Shown here piece by piece: positions 17,583-28,777 of a stretch of 64,000 nucleotides of DNA. The notes under the pieces are model-generated. The model had not been told where the DNA came from. It was given only the letters and a program-made list of their open reading frames with translations, and ran no database searches. The position numbers and the translations under genes were made by a program. The DNA comes from Triglochin maritima (taxonomy: Eukaryota > Streptophyta > Magnoliopsida > Alismatales > Juncaginaceae): assembly GCA_963682175.1 (NCBI GenBank), contig OY821775.1, positions 36,826,053 to 36,890,052 on the forward strand, given 5' to 3'. How positions within the stretch are numbered: position 1 is the stretch's first letter; each line of letters opens with the position of its first letter.

Positions 17583-19461
17583 TGTAATAACCTTAATCTA
17601 AAACACCCTAATTAACCCTTAATTAAACCGTGAACAGTAAAGAGTGAGGTGGAGGTATTGGATAAGATTTGGTTTTTTTCTATAAATAGGGGGTTAGGGT
17701 TAAATTGAGAGAGTTTTCGTAATCCTCAATCTTTTGTGTGAGTTTTAGTCGTGGTTGAAGAAGAGGAGGAGAAGGAGAAGGAGAAGAAGAAGAAGAGTAA
17801 GAGAAGAAGTTGGGTTGAGTTTGCCAAAGTTTGTGAGGCTTCCACGAACTTCAATAAGGTATGTCAAGTCTTCATTATAACTCACATAAGCTTTGTGAGT
17901 GTTGGGGATCGACGTTGGTGTCGAATTCCCCGTCGAATTGCACCTTATTCAGAGGTTGAAGACGACAATCGGTCGACCGGTGCCTGTGGGCAGTCGACCG
18001 ATTCTACTATTATATTGTTTTGCACCCGCAAACAGTCGAACGATGTCGAAGAATGGTCGACCGTTATGCCAGATTTCGCGGGATAAAAGGTTAGATGTTG
18101 TTATCGGTCGAACGGATCCACTTCGCCGGTCGACCGAAACAATGAGAATAGGTCGGTTGGGAGTTTTGACTTATTAAACGGTCAAACACCCTTAAACTAG
18201 TTCGACCGATCTATTCGATGCTAAGTCGGTTGGGAGCTTTGACCATCAAAATGGTCGACCGCTCTTTAACTTTCGGTCGACCGACTGAGCATTTCAAATA
18301 ATCATTAGAGTGCCTGTGTTCGGTCGAACTGTATCTCAGTTCCGGTCGACCGAATATGACTTGGGCAAAATGCTGAGAATCCCTGTTATCGGTTGAACGG
18401 ACCCTTGATTCGACCGGTCGGATATATATATATTATAAATATTGTATAACGTAGACCATCCAAACGGTCGACCGCTAGATGACTTTTGTTCGACCGATTG
18501 GTCGGTAATTCGGTTGGAGTGGTTCAACCGATACACTTGTTTGTACAGTACCGAGTACTGTGTGGAAGACCGGTCAACCAGTGTGATTGTAGCGGTCGAC
18601 CGATCTGCCGCAGGTTGGTGGATTTATCCACACGCGGGCCGTCGAGTTTAGGTCGACTACCGGCTCTGAGGCGACGGTCGATTACCGGCCTTGGGAGCGA
18701 CGGATTTCAACTTCGACGAGGGCGTATTTTTGTTGAGCCTCTCATATCGTACGGGGTGTGAGAGATGATTGCCGTAAACCTTGGGCTATTTTGTTGGGGT
18801 TTGTCGGTAGGCCGAGGATGTTCCAGCAGGGTGCGCGTCTGGCGACTCTTGGTGGAGCACCGACTGTCGTCTGGCCCGAGTTGTGCATTCGACGGGCTGA
18901 CTCGCTCCTGGGGTGGCGACGTAGTACCGGGGTTCCTTTCTGTGGCTCTTGGGGAGCAGTGGTGCTGACTGACCCTTGTGAGGCAGTGGTGGACTAACTT
19001 GACCCTCGTGGTGGCAGGAGTGGTTCAGTACCGTGGAGGCGGAGAGGGGTATTATTGTGGACCCGAGGTGGATGATCATGTGCATTGCATTGCCTTGTCT
19101 TTAATTCCATTTTATATTTTAGGAGGTTTTGCATACGGGGTTCCAGCAGGGAACTCAGGCATGTTTCAATTTTTTGCATTTCAGGTAGCGAGTAGCATTA
19201 GAGTCGAGGTGGTGACCGAGGAGGTTGCCTCCGGGATCTGATCCTATCTTATCTTATTTCCTTTTGTTGAGGTAGTGATTATCGAGTTGTATTTATTTAT
19301 GTTGTAATCACAGTTGACTCATATGTAGTTTGACTTCCATGTGGATCTATATCTTATTTATATATATATATTTCATCTTGTTGTCTTGTGACGTGCCCGG
19401 TGTTGACCGTTGACGGTCTTTTATATTGTTTAAATTTTCCGCTGTTTTCGGGGACGTTACA
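17583..19461 (+). repeat. Chromo-1 5' LTR
   Basis: 1879 bases, TGTAATAACC...GACGTTACA, matched by the start of the 3' LTR at 23792. Between 17960 and 18610 it contains about twenty copies of CGGTCGACCG or near variants (GGTCGAACG, GGTTGAACG, GGTCAACC) at irregular 15-60 base spacing. A short (AT)6 run lies at about 18422-18433. The GAAGAGGAGG-rich tract at 17757-17806 is in the transcribed part. Confidence 0.92.
17681..17688 (+). promoter_or_regulatory. TATA box of Chromo-1 5' LTR
   Basis: TATAAATA, followed 7 bases later by GTTAGGGTTAAA, a telobox-like sequence. The 3' LTR has the same box at 23909-23916. Confidence 0.65.
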
Positions 19462-19464
19462 GTT

Positions 19465-19476
19465 TGGTATCAGAGC
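19465..19476 (+). promoter_or_regulatory. Chromo-1 primer binding site
   Basis: TGGTATCAGAGC, complementary to the 3' end of initiator tRNA-Met, three bases after the LTR end. Confidence 0.93.
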
Positions 19477-19584
19477 GTTGATCCCGACGTACTTGTCCAA
19501 AGAAACCACCTTTGAGTTAGGAATTAGGTCTTAGAGGATCATGCATGCATAAATTATATTGATGTTGTCTTGTTTCCTTTGGAA

Positions 19585-20640
19585 GATGCCTCCTAGACGG
19601 GAGAAGGTCGTCGCTCATACTCGCAGTGAGAGTGAGACTACGAGGAATGAGGCTTGGGAGGAGGAGCGTCGGACGTTGTTCGATATGGTGGGGTGTCTGA
19701 CTGAGATGCTACAGCAGCATACAGCACAGACTGGGCAGACGGGGACTGGCGCTATGCATGACCGGTTTATGCGCCAGCATCCGCCTACCTTTCTGGGGCA
19801 GTACGATGCGGAGGCAGCGGAGGAGTGGATCTTCACGATGCAGAAGATCTTCAGTGCTATCGGTTGTCCTCCAGAGGTGAAGGTGGGCCTGACCACTTAT
19901 ATTTTGGGCGGTGATGCATCCAACTAGTGGAGGTCCACATCTGCAGTGGTGTTTGCGGATAGAGAGGATATAGCCTGGGAGGAGTTTGTTGGCGAGTTCA
20001 ACGAGCAGTATTTTCCGCAGCATATGCAGGATGTGAAGAGGGAAGAGTTTCTGAGCCTTCAGCAGGGAGACATGACCTTGGCAGGCTACATAGGAAAGTT
20101 CAACGCTCTTGAGCGTTACTGTCCCGAGATGTACATCAACCAGGAGCAGAGGGTGGAGAAGTTCGTCTGGGGGCTCCGGAAGCAGTTGAGGACGAAGGTG
20201 TTGACGTGTATGCCGAGCACGTTAGCCGAGGCCGTGAAGAGTGTCACTGTTCTTGATCGTGACTACAGGGAGAACTTTCAGGATGAGAGGAGGCCTTCGG
20301 GTAGGTTCTCTGGGAAGCCTGAAGGTCAGACTGGGGAAATCCGGGCAAGAGGCCTCAGTTTGATGGAGCAGGAGATGCAGCACCACGACCTGAGCCTTGT
20401 GGTAGTTGTGGCAGGATTCACTCTGGGCAGTGTTTCAGCACCGGAGCTTGTCATGGGTGTGGCCAGCTGGACCACTTTATTAGGAGCTGTCCGAGCCGAG
20501 GAGCTGGGCCGAGCAGACCACCGGGTTTACCAGCGCCAGGCAGAGGTGGAGGTGGAGGTAGACCACCTTTTGGACCACAGCAGGGGCAGCGCACTGGCAG
20601 AGTTTACACCATCCAGGGAGAGGAGGCTAGGGATGGAGGC
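19585..20640 (+). pseudogene. Chromo-1 gag remnant
   Basis: Starts at ATG 19585 (MPPRREKVVAHTR). The capsid-like region follows (MRQHPPTFLGQYDAEAAEEW, FNEQYFPQHMQDVKREEFL, FVWGLRKQLRTKV). A TAG at 19925-19927 interrupts a stretch where Trp is expected. Around 20330 the frame shifts; in the second frame a CCHC zinc knuckle (CHGCGQLDHFIRSC) and a Gly/Pro-rich linker lead into protease. Capsid and RNA-binding roles are inferred from the family. The linker sequence is the one duplicated inside Chromo-2. Confidence 0.88.
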
Positions 20641-23600
20641 GTTGTTGTGGAAGGTACGCCTCTTGTTGCTGGTTCGGTAGCCAGGGTGCTCTTTGATTGT
20701 GGCGTGACACACTCGTTCATGTCAGAGCGATTTGCGGGAGTGTTGGGCTGTATCCTTGCGATGTTGACTGCCACCTTGGAAGTCAGCACACCCCTGGGTC
20801 TGGTGGGCACTGTGGGGAGATTTGTCCCCAGCGCCATGGTTGTTTTGGGAGATCAGGAGTTTCTGGCCGACCTGGTCTTGCTACCGATGGAAGACTTTGA
20901 TGTCATACTTGGGATTGATTGGCTATCCCAATATGATGTCCGAGTCTTGTGCCGTGGGAACAAGATTTTGATTCCGAGAAAAGGTTTGCCTGATATTCTG
21001 ATCAGAGGGGTCAGAAACAGAGGAGGTCACGTTATTGTATATGCTGTGAGGGCTCAGAGGCTGTTACAGCAGGGTTGTGCAACTTTTTTAGCGACGCTTG
21101 GGGTTGCGGAGGCAGAGTCTCAGAGGTCAGAAGACATTGAGGTGGTGCAGGAGTTCGCGGATATTTTTCCAGTGGAGATTCCAGGTTTACCACCGCACCG
21201 GGAGTTGGAGTTCCGCATCGAGTTAGCAGCTGACACTACACCGCAGTTGAAGGCTCCATACCGGATGACACTTGCTGAGTTGACAGCGTTGAAGAAGCAG
21301 TTGTAGGAGTTGATGGACTCTGGATTTATCAGACCGAGTGTCTCACCTTGGGGTGCACCAGTTTTGTTTGTGAAGAAGAAGGACGGATCTTTTAGGATGT
21401 GCATAGACTACAGGATGCTGAACCAAGTGACGGTGAAGAATAGGTATCCTTTACCTAGGATCGAAGACCTCTTCGACCAGCTGCAGTCAGTGAAGGTTTT
21501 TTCGAAGATTGACCTGCGTTCAGGATATCACCAGTTGAGGATTCGAGATGAGGACATCCAGAAGACAACTTTCAGGACGAGATATGGACACTACGAGTTC
21601 TTGGTGATGCCATTTGGATTGACGAATGCTCCGGCAGCGTTCATGGATCTGATGAACCAGCCATTCAGGCAGTATATTGATAGATTTGTGATTGTCTTTC
21701 TGGATGACATTTTGATCTATTAACCAGATGTCGAGCAACATAGAGAGCATCTAAGGATTGTACTCAGCATCTTGAGAGCTCAGCAGTTATATGCTAAGTT
21801 CCCAAAGTGCGAGTTTTGGTTGGACAGAGTGGCATTCCTCGGACACATTGTATCGGCAGAGGGGATATCAGTGGATCCGGCAAAGGTAGAGGCAGTGACA
21901 CAGTGGAGGGCCCCTACGAGCGTGACGGAGATTAGGAGCTTTGTTGGACTGGCGGGTTATTACCGTCGCTTCATCAAAGACTTCTCGAGATTGGCAGCAC
22001 CACTGACGGCTCTGACACAGAAGGGAGTCACTTTTGTATTGTCGCAGAAGTGCGAGGACAGCTTTCGGGAGCTGAAGAGACTGTTGACCACAACACCAGT
22101 TTTGTCATTGCCGAGTGGCACAAGTGGATTTGTGATTTATAGCGATGCTTCAGGTATTGGCTTAGGATGTTTATTTATGCAGCACGGGAGGGTGGAGGTA
22201 TCAGTAGCAGGCCTATGCATTCAGGAGTGGCGACTGCTGGAGTCTTTAGCATAGTGGAGACCATTTGCACATAGCTCTGAGGGTGCAATGATTGCAGGAT
22301 TGAGAGTAGAGCCTCAGACAATGTCGACAATGATTCTTGCTCAGACTACAGATGAGGAGTTGAGAAGTTTACTATAGTTAGCGGCTAGAGATGGGTCAGA
22401 CTTTAGAGTTGGAGTGGATGGAGGTCTGAGATTCAGAGACCGTCTCTGGGTGCCGAGGACAGTGGACCTGAGACATTATATCATAGAGGAGGCACACAGA
22501 TCGAGATATTCCATTCATCCAGGAAGCACCAAGATGTACAAAGATCTGCAGCAGAACTTCTGGTGGCGAGGGATGAAGAAGGACGTTGCAGACTTTGTGT
22601 CGAGGTGTTTGGTCTGTCAGCAGGTGAAGATAGAGCACCAAAGACCAGCAGGGTAGATGCAGAGGATTGAGTTGCCTGAGTGAAAGTGGGAGCACGTGAC
22701 GATGGATTTTGTCACGGGGCTACCGAAGAGACGGAGATTCCACGATGTGATTTGGGTTATAGTCGATCGACTGACCAAGTCGGCGCATTTCTTAGCTATT
22801 GAGACCACTCTTGCTCTGGATGGTCTAGCTAAGTTATATATTGAGGAGATTGTCAGACTTCATGGTGTACCAATCAGTATCATTTCAGATAGAGATCCCA
22901 TATTTACTTCGAGATTTTGGGAGAGTCTACACAGAGCACTGGGGACACGTCTGAAGTTTAGCACAACTTTCCACCCACAGACAGATGGCCAGTCAGAGCG
23001 GACGATAAAGACATTGGAGGACATGCTGAGAGCGTGCACACTCGATTGGGCCGGACATTGGGATGAGCACTTGCCGTTGATAGAGTTTGCCTACAACAAT
23101 AGCTACCACTTGAGTATTGGGATGACACCATATGACGCATTATACGGGAGGCCGTGTAGATCGCCGGTATGCTGTAGTGATGTGGGCGAGAGACAGCTAG
23201 TTGGACCTGACATTATACAGTTATATTCAGAGAAGGTCGACGTGATTAGGAGACGACTAGCTACAGCACAAAGCAGGCAGAAGAGTTATCCTGCTACGCG
23301 GAGGTGTGAGCTAACTTTTGACGCAGGAGATCATGTCTTCCTGAAGATCTCACCTTCCAGAGAGGTGATGAGATTCAGGAAGAAGGGGAAGCTGAGTCCG
23401 AGGTATGTCGAACCTTTTGAGATATTGGATTGAGTCGGGGAGGTGGCATATAGGATTGCTTTACCGCCACAGTTCGCAGGACTTCACAACGTCTTCCATG
23501 TATCTATGCTGAGGAAGTACGTGGCCGATCCAACGCATGTGATAGAGATAGCAGTACCAGAGATCCAGCAGGATTTGTCGTTAGATGAGAGACCAGTTGA

Positions 23601-23742
23601 GATTGTGGATCAGATGGTACATCAGCTCAAGTGGAGAGCGATTCCGATGGTGAAAGTCAGGTGGCAGCATCACAGTATCAGAGAAGCTACCTGGGAGATC
23701 GAGGAGGACGTCAGGAGGTAGTATCCAGAGTTATTCCGGTAA
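20641..23742 (+). pseudogene. Chromo-1 pol: protease, RT, RNase H, integrase, chromodomain
   Basis: Protease with LFDCGVTHSF near 20689 (DCG for the usual DSG). TAG at 21304-21306, then RT with [12 protein letters not shown] and the catalytic VFLDDILIY near 21694, with TAA immediately after. RNase H starts normally ([10 protein letters not shown]) but about 90 residues are missing before [12 protein letters not shown]. The zinc-binding HHCC region (HPGSTKMYKDL, CLVCQQVK) is followed by an integrase core with MDFVTGLP, ISDRDPIFTS and TDGQSERTIKTLEDML, so the three acidic residues appear kept. A TGA after PFEILD precedes the C-terminal domain; the chromodomain-like end is RPVEIVDQMVHQL...EATWEIEEDV. 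Several further stops are present, so it is inactive. Confidence 0.9.
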
Positions 23743-23777
23743 GTCAGTTGTTTCGAATTTCGCGGACGAAATTTCTT

Positions 23778-23787
23778 AAAGGAGGGT
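23778..23787 (+). promoter_or_regulatory. Chromo-1 polypurine tract
   Basis: AAAGGAGGGT just before the 3' LTR start at 23792, preceded by GGACGAAATTTC. Primes plus-strand DNA synthesis in such elements. Confidence 0.85.
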
Positions 23788-23791
23788 AGAT

Positions 23792-24645
23792 TGTAATAAC
23801 CTTAATCTAAAACACCCTAATTAACCTAAACTAAACCTAATTAACCCTTAATTAAGCCGTGAACAGTAAAGGGTGAGGTGGAGGTATTGGATAAGATTTG
23901 GTTTTTTCTATAAATAGGGGGTTAGGGTTAAATTGAGAGAGTTTTCGTTATCCTCAATCCTTTGTGTGAGTTTTTGTCGTGGTTGAAGAAGAGGAGAAGA
24001 AGAGGAGATGGAGAAGAAGAAGAGTAGGAGAAGAAGTTTGGTTGAGTTTGCCAAAGCTTGGGAGGCTTCCACGAACTTCAATAAGGTATGCCAAGTCTTC
24101 ATTATAACTCACATAAGCTTTGTGGGTGTTGGGGATCGACGTTGGTGTCGAATTCCCCGTCAGATTGCAACCTATTCAGAGGTTGAAGACGACAATCGGT
24201 CGACCGGTGCCTGTGAGAAGTCGACCGATTCTACTATTATATGGTTTTGCACCCGCAAACGGTCGAACGATGTCGAAGAAAAGTCGACCGTTATGCCAGA
24301 TTGCGCAGGATAAAGGGTTAGATGCTGTTATCGGTCGAACGGATCCACTTCGCCGGTCGATCGAAACAATGAGAATAGGTCGGTTGGGGGTTTTGACTTA
24401 TTTAACGGTCGAACACCCTTAACCTGGTTCGACCGATCTATTCGATGCTAAGTCGGTTGGGAGCTTTGACCATCAAAATGGTCGACCGCTCTTTAACTTT
24501 CGGTCGACCGACTGAGCATTTTAAATAAGCAGTAGAGTGCCTGTGTTCGGTCGAACTATATCTCAGTTCCGGTCGACCGAATATGACTTGGGTAAAATGC
24601 TGATAATCCCTGTTATCGGTTGAACGGACCCTTGGTTCGACCAGT

Positions 24646-24709
<64 letters not shown>

Positions 24710-24805
24710 ATATTGTATAGCGTAGACCATCCAAACGATCGACCGCTAGATGACTTTTGTTCGACCGATTGGTCGGTAATTCGGTTGGCGTGGTTTGACC
24801 GATAC
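23792..24805 (+). repeat. Chromo-1 3' LTR, truncated
   Basis: Homologous to 17583 onward, with the same CGGTCGACCG cluster between about 24190 and 24500. It carries an additional 14-base stretch near its start (TAAACTAAACCTAA) and an expanded AT run. Homology to the 5' LTR ends at ACCGATACACA (about 24805), where Chromo-2 LTR sequence starts. Hence about half the LTR is lost. Confidence 0.9.
24649..24704. repeat. (AT)28 microsatellite in Chromo-1 3' LTR
   Basis: 56 bases of perfect AT dinucleotide repeat. The 5' LTR has about six AT units at the same place, so the run expanded after insertion (or contracted in the 5' LTR). Confidence 0.95.
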
Positions 24806-25808
24806 ACAAGGACCAGGAATTCAGTTCTGCAAACAAACGGTCGACCGAAGGAGCCTAACCGGTCGATCATCCCCAATAGGTTCGGTCGAACGAAAGTCTA
24901 CAACGGTCAAACTATTCTGCGTGTCACTTATGTCCAAACGGTCAAACATCAGTCTAAAACCTGTCAACCGATTATGAGGTTAAAATTCGGAGTTGGTCAA
25001 AATCAACAAGAATATTCGGTCGACCAACTCCGGGGTCCCGACCGACTGAAAACTATCAGTGTAATCCTAATAGTCTACGTCATATAACGGTCGAACAATA
25101 TACTTAAATCAGTCGAACAACATGCATAAATATGAAGTACACTTAAGTTTCGGTCGACCCCAAAACAAGGGACGGTCGACCGAAAACCGACAGTAGGCCT
25201 CCAACCCACCATCACATAAGCAACAGGTCGACCGCCACAATGGCATCGTTCGACCGATGTTGGTTAAAGTCGGGCAAAAAGGTAAAACCGGTCGACCGCC
25301 CGAAGGCAACGGTCGACCGTTGGTCGACAACAACCTTGTGCAAGCCAAGGATTTTATGCCGCATCTCGTTGCCGGCGAGGTCTCCGACCTCCTACAACCG
25401 ACCACAACTTCCCACCAACGCGGGGAACAACAGAAACATACTAGAAAGCCGGCATACCTCGAGGAGAAAACGGAGCACGCCGAAGATCCGCTCAACGTCG
25501 ATGCTCGACAGCAACCCTTGCACGCACGTCTCACAATCACACCTCCGTGACACCAACCTCGCCTCCACACGCCGGAGTCGCCATCACGTTCTCTGGATCG
25601 CCGGACAAGGAAGAAGAGAGTGAGTGAAATGGTGAGATAGAGGTTGAGTGAAGAAGAAGAGAGAAAATGATGGTTTTCCTCCTCAAACCACACCACCACA
25701 GTAACCGGCCCCCTACCCCCATCACCATCACTGTGCTCACTCCCATTTCCCATGCTAAACCCCCACTAAACCCGGGATTAGCACAAAATCAAAGGTTATG
25801 GTCTAACA
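24806..25808 (-). repeat. Chromo-2 3' LTR, partial
   Basis: Matches 31176-32123 of the 5' LTR (for example GGAATTCAGTTCTGC near 24818 and 31200). It ends GGTCTAACA at 25808, which is the TG start on the minus strand. The portion equivalent to 30385-31175 is missing. CGGTCGACCG-type sites lie at several places between 24840 and 25325. Confidence 0.88.
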
Positions 25809-25827
25809 ACCCACCCAACTTAAACGG
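25809..25827 (-). promoter_or_regulatory. Chromo-2 polypurine tract region
   Basis: On the minus strand AAGTTGGGTGGGT directly precedes the LTR, with GGACGAAATCC upstream, the same arrangement as in Chromo-1. Confidence 0.65.
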
Positions 25828-25837
25828 ATTTCGTCCC

Positions 25838-26939
25838 GAAATCAAACAAGCAACTCACCGAAAAGCTCTGGGTACTGCTTCCGAACTTCCTCCTCGATCT
25901 CCTAGGTGGCCTCAGGCTCACTGTGATGCTGCCACCAAACCTTTACCATCGGAATGGTCCTCCTCCTGAGCTGGTGCTCCATACGGTCAACGATCTCGAC
26001 TGGTCTCTCCTCGAGTAACAAGTCCTACTGGATCTGTGGCACTGTAATCTCAATCACGTGAGCTGGATCTGCAACGTACTTCCTCAACATCGATACATTG
26101 AAGACGTTGTGGAGACCCGAAAACTGTGGTGGCAATGCAATGCGGTAGGCAACCTCTCCAACTCGAACTAGGATCTCAAACGGTCCGACATACCTCGAAC
26201 TGAGCTTCCCCTTCTTCCCAAACCTCATTACTCCCCGAGCTGGGGAGATCTTCAGAAACACATGGTCACCAACCTCAAAGCTCAACGCCCGTCTACGTCT
26301 ATCAGCATAACTCTTCTGCGTGCTCTATGCTTTGGCCAATCTCCTCCTGATCACATTCACCTTCTCTGCATACATCTGCACGAGCTCTGGCCCCACCAAC
26401 TGCCTCTCGCCCACATCACTCCAGCATACCGGTGATCTGCAAGGCCTCCCGTACAATGCCTCGTATGCTGCCATCCCAATACTCGAATGGTAGCTGTTGT
26501 TGTAGGCAAACTCTATCAACGGCAGGTGCTCATCCCAATGTCCTGCCCAATCCAGTGCGCATGCTCTCAGCATATCCTCTAGGGTCTGGATCGTCCTCTC
26601 TGACTGACCATCTGTCTGTGGGTGAAACGTTGTACAAAACTTCATTCGCGTCCCCAAAGCCTGCTGCAGACTCCCTCAAAATCTGGATATAAATCTGGGA
26701 TCTTGATCAGAGTTGACGCGCACTGGTACTCCGTGCAGCCTGACTATCTCCTCCACGTACAACTTAGCTAGACCCGCCAGAGGCAATGTGGTCTTGATCG
26801 CTAAGAAGTGCGCCGTCTTGGTCAGTCGATCGACTATCACCCAAATCGTGTCGTAGAATCTCCTCGTCTTCGGCAACCCCGTGACAAAATTCAACGTCAC
26901 GTGCTCCCACTTCCACTCAGGAAGCTCAATACACTGCAT
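25838..26939 (-). pseudogene. Chromo-2 integrase and chromodomain remnant
   Basis: Integrase core in two frames: NFVTGLPKTRRF near 26880 (Asn where the first catalytic Asp is expected), NSDQDPRFISRF near 26690, then TDGQSERTIQTLEDML near 26600 with the Glu kept. C-terminal domain VGDHVFLKISPARGVMRFG and GPFEILVRVGEVAYR near 26200. After a TAG at 26025-26027 a chromodomain-like stretch (RPVEIVDRMEHQL, QYPELF) continues to about 25845. The Asp-to-Asn change alone would be expected to abolish activity. Confidence 0.85.
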
Positions 26940-27550
26940 CGGTCCTGCTGGTCAATACACTGCATCGGTGCTGCTGGTAAACCATCCACCTCTGCCTGGC
27001 GCTGATGGAGGCGCTGTTGTGGAAGGTACGCCTCCACCTCTGCCTCCACCTCTGACATCAAAGTCTCGGACAAGACTCGGACATCATATTGGGATAGCCA
27101 ATCCATCCCAAGTATGACATCAAAGTCTTCCATCGGTAGCAAGACCAGGTCGGCCGGAAACTCCTGGTCTCCCAAAACAACCATGGCGCTGGGGACAAAT
27201 CTCCCCACAGTGCCCACCAGACCCAGGGGTGTGCTGACTTCCAAGGTGGCAGTCAACATCGCAAGGATACAGCCCAACACTCCCGCAAATCGCTCTGAGA
27301 TGAACGAATGTGTCGCGCCACAATCAAAGAGCACCCTGGCTACCGAACCAGCAACAAGAGGCGTACCTTCCACAACAGCGCCTCCATCCCTAGCTCGTCT
27401 CCCTAGATGGTGTAAACTCTGCCAGTGCGCTGCCCCTTCTGTGGTCCAAAAGGTGGTCTACCTCCGCCTCCACCTCTGCCTGGCGCTGATGGAGGCGCTG
27501 TTGTGGAAGGTACACCTCTACCTCCCCCTCCACCTCTGCCTGGCGCTGAT
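26940..27550 (-). pseudogene. Captured gag-linker/protease copy inside Chromo-2
   Basis: A second protease domain lies between the zinc-binding region and integrase, out of normal order. It reads MEGTPLVAGSVARVLFDCGATHSF from 27373 and is nearly identical to the Chromo-1 protease, including DCG, whereas the native Chromo-2 protease (about 29180) has LFVCG. It is bordered by repeated copies of the gag-linker sequence (CACCTCTGCCTGGCGCTGA at about 26989, 27474 and 27534). The joints fall in this GC-rich repeat, as expected from template switching during reverse transcription or unequal exchange. Confidence 0.8.
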
Positions 27551-28177
27551 GCTCAATCTTCACCTGCTGATAGACTAAGCACCGACCCACAAACTCCGCA
27601 ATATCTCTCTTCATGCCCTTCCACCAGAAGTTCCGCTGCTGGTCCTTGTACATCTTCGTACTCCCCGGGTGAATGGTATATCTCACTCGGTGTGTCTCCT
27701 CCATGATGTCATCTGTCAGCCCATCAACCTTCGCCATGGAACCTTCAACATGGTTCGACCACTCGGTGTGTCTCCTCCTTGATGTCATCTCTCAGCCCAT
27801 CAACCTTCGGCACTTAGTTGAAGGCTCGGTGTGTCTCCTCCATGATGTCATCTCTCAGCCCATCAACCTTCGGCACTTAGTTGAAGGTTAGTTGAAGCCT
27901 TCAACTCAGCAAGTGTCATCCGGTATGGAGCCTTGAACTGCGGTCGGTGCTTAGTATCTCACTCGGTATGGAGCCTTCAACCTGGTTCGACCACTCGGTG
28001 TGTCTCCTCCATGATGTCATCTCTCAGCCCATCAACCTTCGGCACCCAGATCCGACTCCTGAATCTCAGACCACCATCGACCCCCACACTGAAGTCTGAT
28101 CCCTCTCTGGTAGCCAATTTTAGCAGACCATCTTACTCCTCATCATCCCGCTGAGCCTGCACCATTCGCAAGACAGT
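27551..28177 (-). pseudogene. Chromo-2 zinc-binding region with degenerate tandem repeats
   Basis: Minus strand encodes the HHCC part preceding integrase (HPGSTKMYKDQQRNFWWKGM), with CLVYQQ in place of CLVCQQ. Between about 27686 and 28045 four copies of a 50-base block (CGGTGTGTCTCCTCC followed by TGATGTCATC and CCATCAACCTTCG) alternate with variable spacers such as CACTTAGTTGAAGG. Duplicated coding sequence, not a satellite. Confidence 0.75.
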
Positions 28178-28777
28178 CTACAGTTCCACCCGAAGCCCAG
28201 CTAACACTGCTCTCTCAGTGCCCTCTGTGAACGACCTCCACTCTGACAACATCTCGAGTTGTCTCCACTCCTGAATGCTCAAACTAGCAACTGACACCTC
28301 AACCTTCCTGCTCAGTGCATCCGCAACCGAATTCGCCTTCCCCGGATGATAGGAGACGGTGAAGTCATAGTCCTTAATGAACTCGACCCATTTGCGCTGC
28401 CTCATATTCAGCTCCTTCTGTGAGAATAGATACTTCAGGCTCTGATGATCTGTGAAGACCTCGAACTGCTCTCCAAAAAGATAGTGTTACCAGGTCTTCA
28501 ATGCGTGAACCACCGCCGCCAACTCCAGATCATGAGTAGGGTAATTCTTCTCGTGCACCTTGTGCTGCCTCAAAGCGTACACCACCACCTTCCCGTGTTG
28601 CATCAGAACACAACCCAATCCAACCCTGGACGCATAACTGTAAATCACGTAGCCTCCACTGCCACTCAGTAGCGTCAGAATCGACGCTGTCATCAGTCGC
28701 CTCTTCAGCTCCTGGAAACTGTCCTTGCACTTCTGGGACCAAACGAACTTGACGCCCTTCTGCGTCAACACTGTCAT
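28178..28777 (-). pseudogene. Chromo-2 RNase H remnant
   Basis: Encodes [22 protein letters not shown] (Tyr where the first catalytic Asp of YSDAS is expected), [19 protein letters not shown], and after a frame break VSYHPGKANSVADALSRK. It joins directly to the protease C-terminus at about 28780; the whole RT domain, about 0.9 kb by comparison with Chromo-1, is absent. The full RNase H length here shows what Chromo-1 lost. Confidence 0.82.

Larger units (their letters stand above)
17583..24805 (+). mobile_element. Chromo-1: Tekay-like Ty3/gypsy chromovirus, decayed
   Basis: Order 5' LTR, tRNA-Met PBS, gag, protease, RT, RNase H, integrase, chromodomain, PPT, 3' LTR, all plus strand. Domain order and the C-terminal chromodomain identify a chromovirus; the segment GGACGAAATTTC before the PPT is a Tekay/Del-type feature I recognise. 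Several stops, a frameshift and a deletion in RNase H prevent expression of a full polyprotein. The 3' LTR is cut at 24805, where Chromo-2 begins in the opposite orientation. Confidence 0.9.

Noticed and set aside
17960..18610. W-box (TTGACC) cluster for WRKY factors as the explanation of the palindrome arrays
   Set aside because: TTGACC occurs only in the variants that look like deaminated CGGTCGACCG; the parental form is not a W-box.
27686..28045. Minisatellite or centromeric satellite
   Set aside because: Units are duplicated Chromo-2 coding sequence with irregular spacers.
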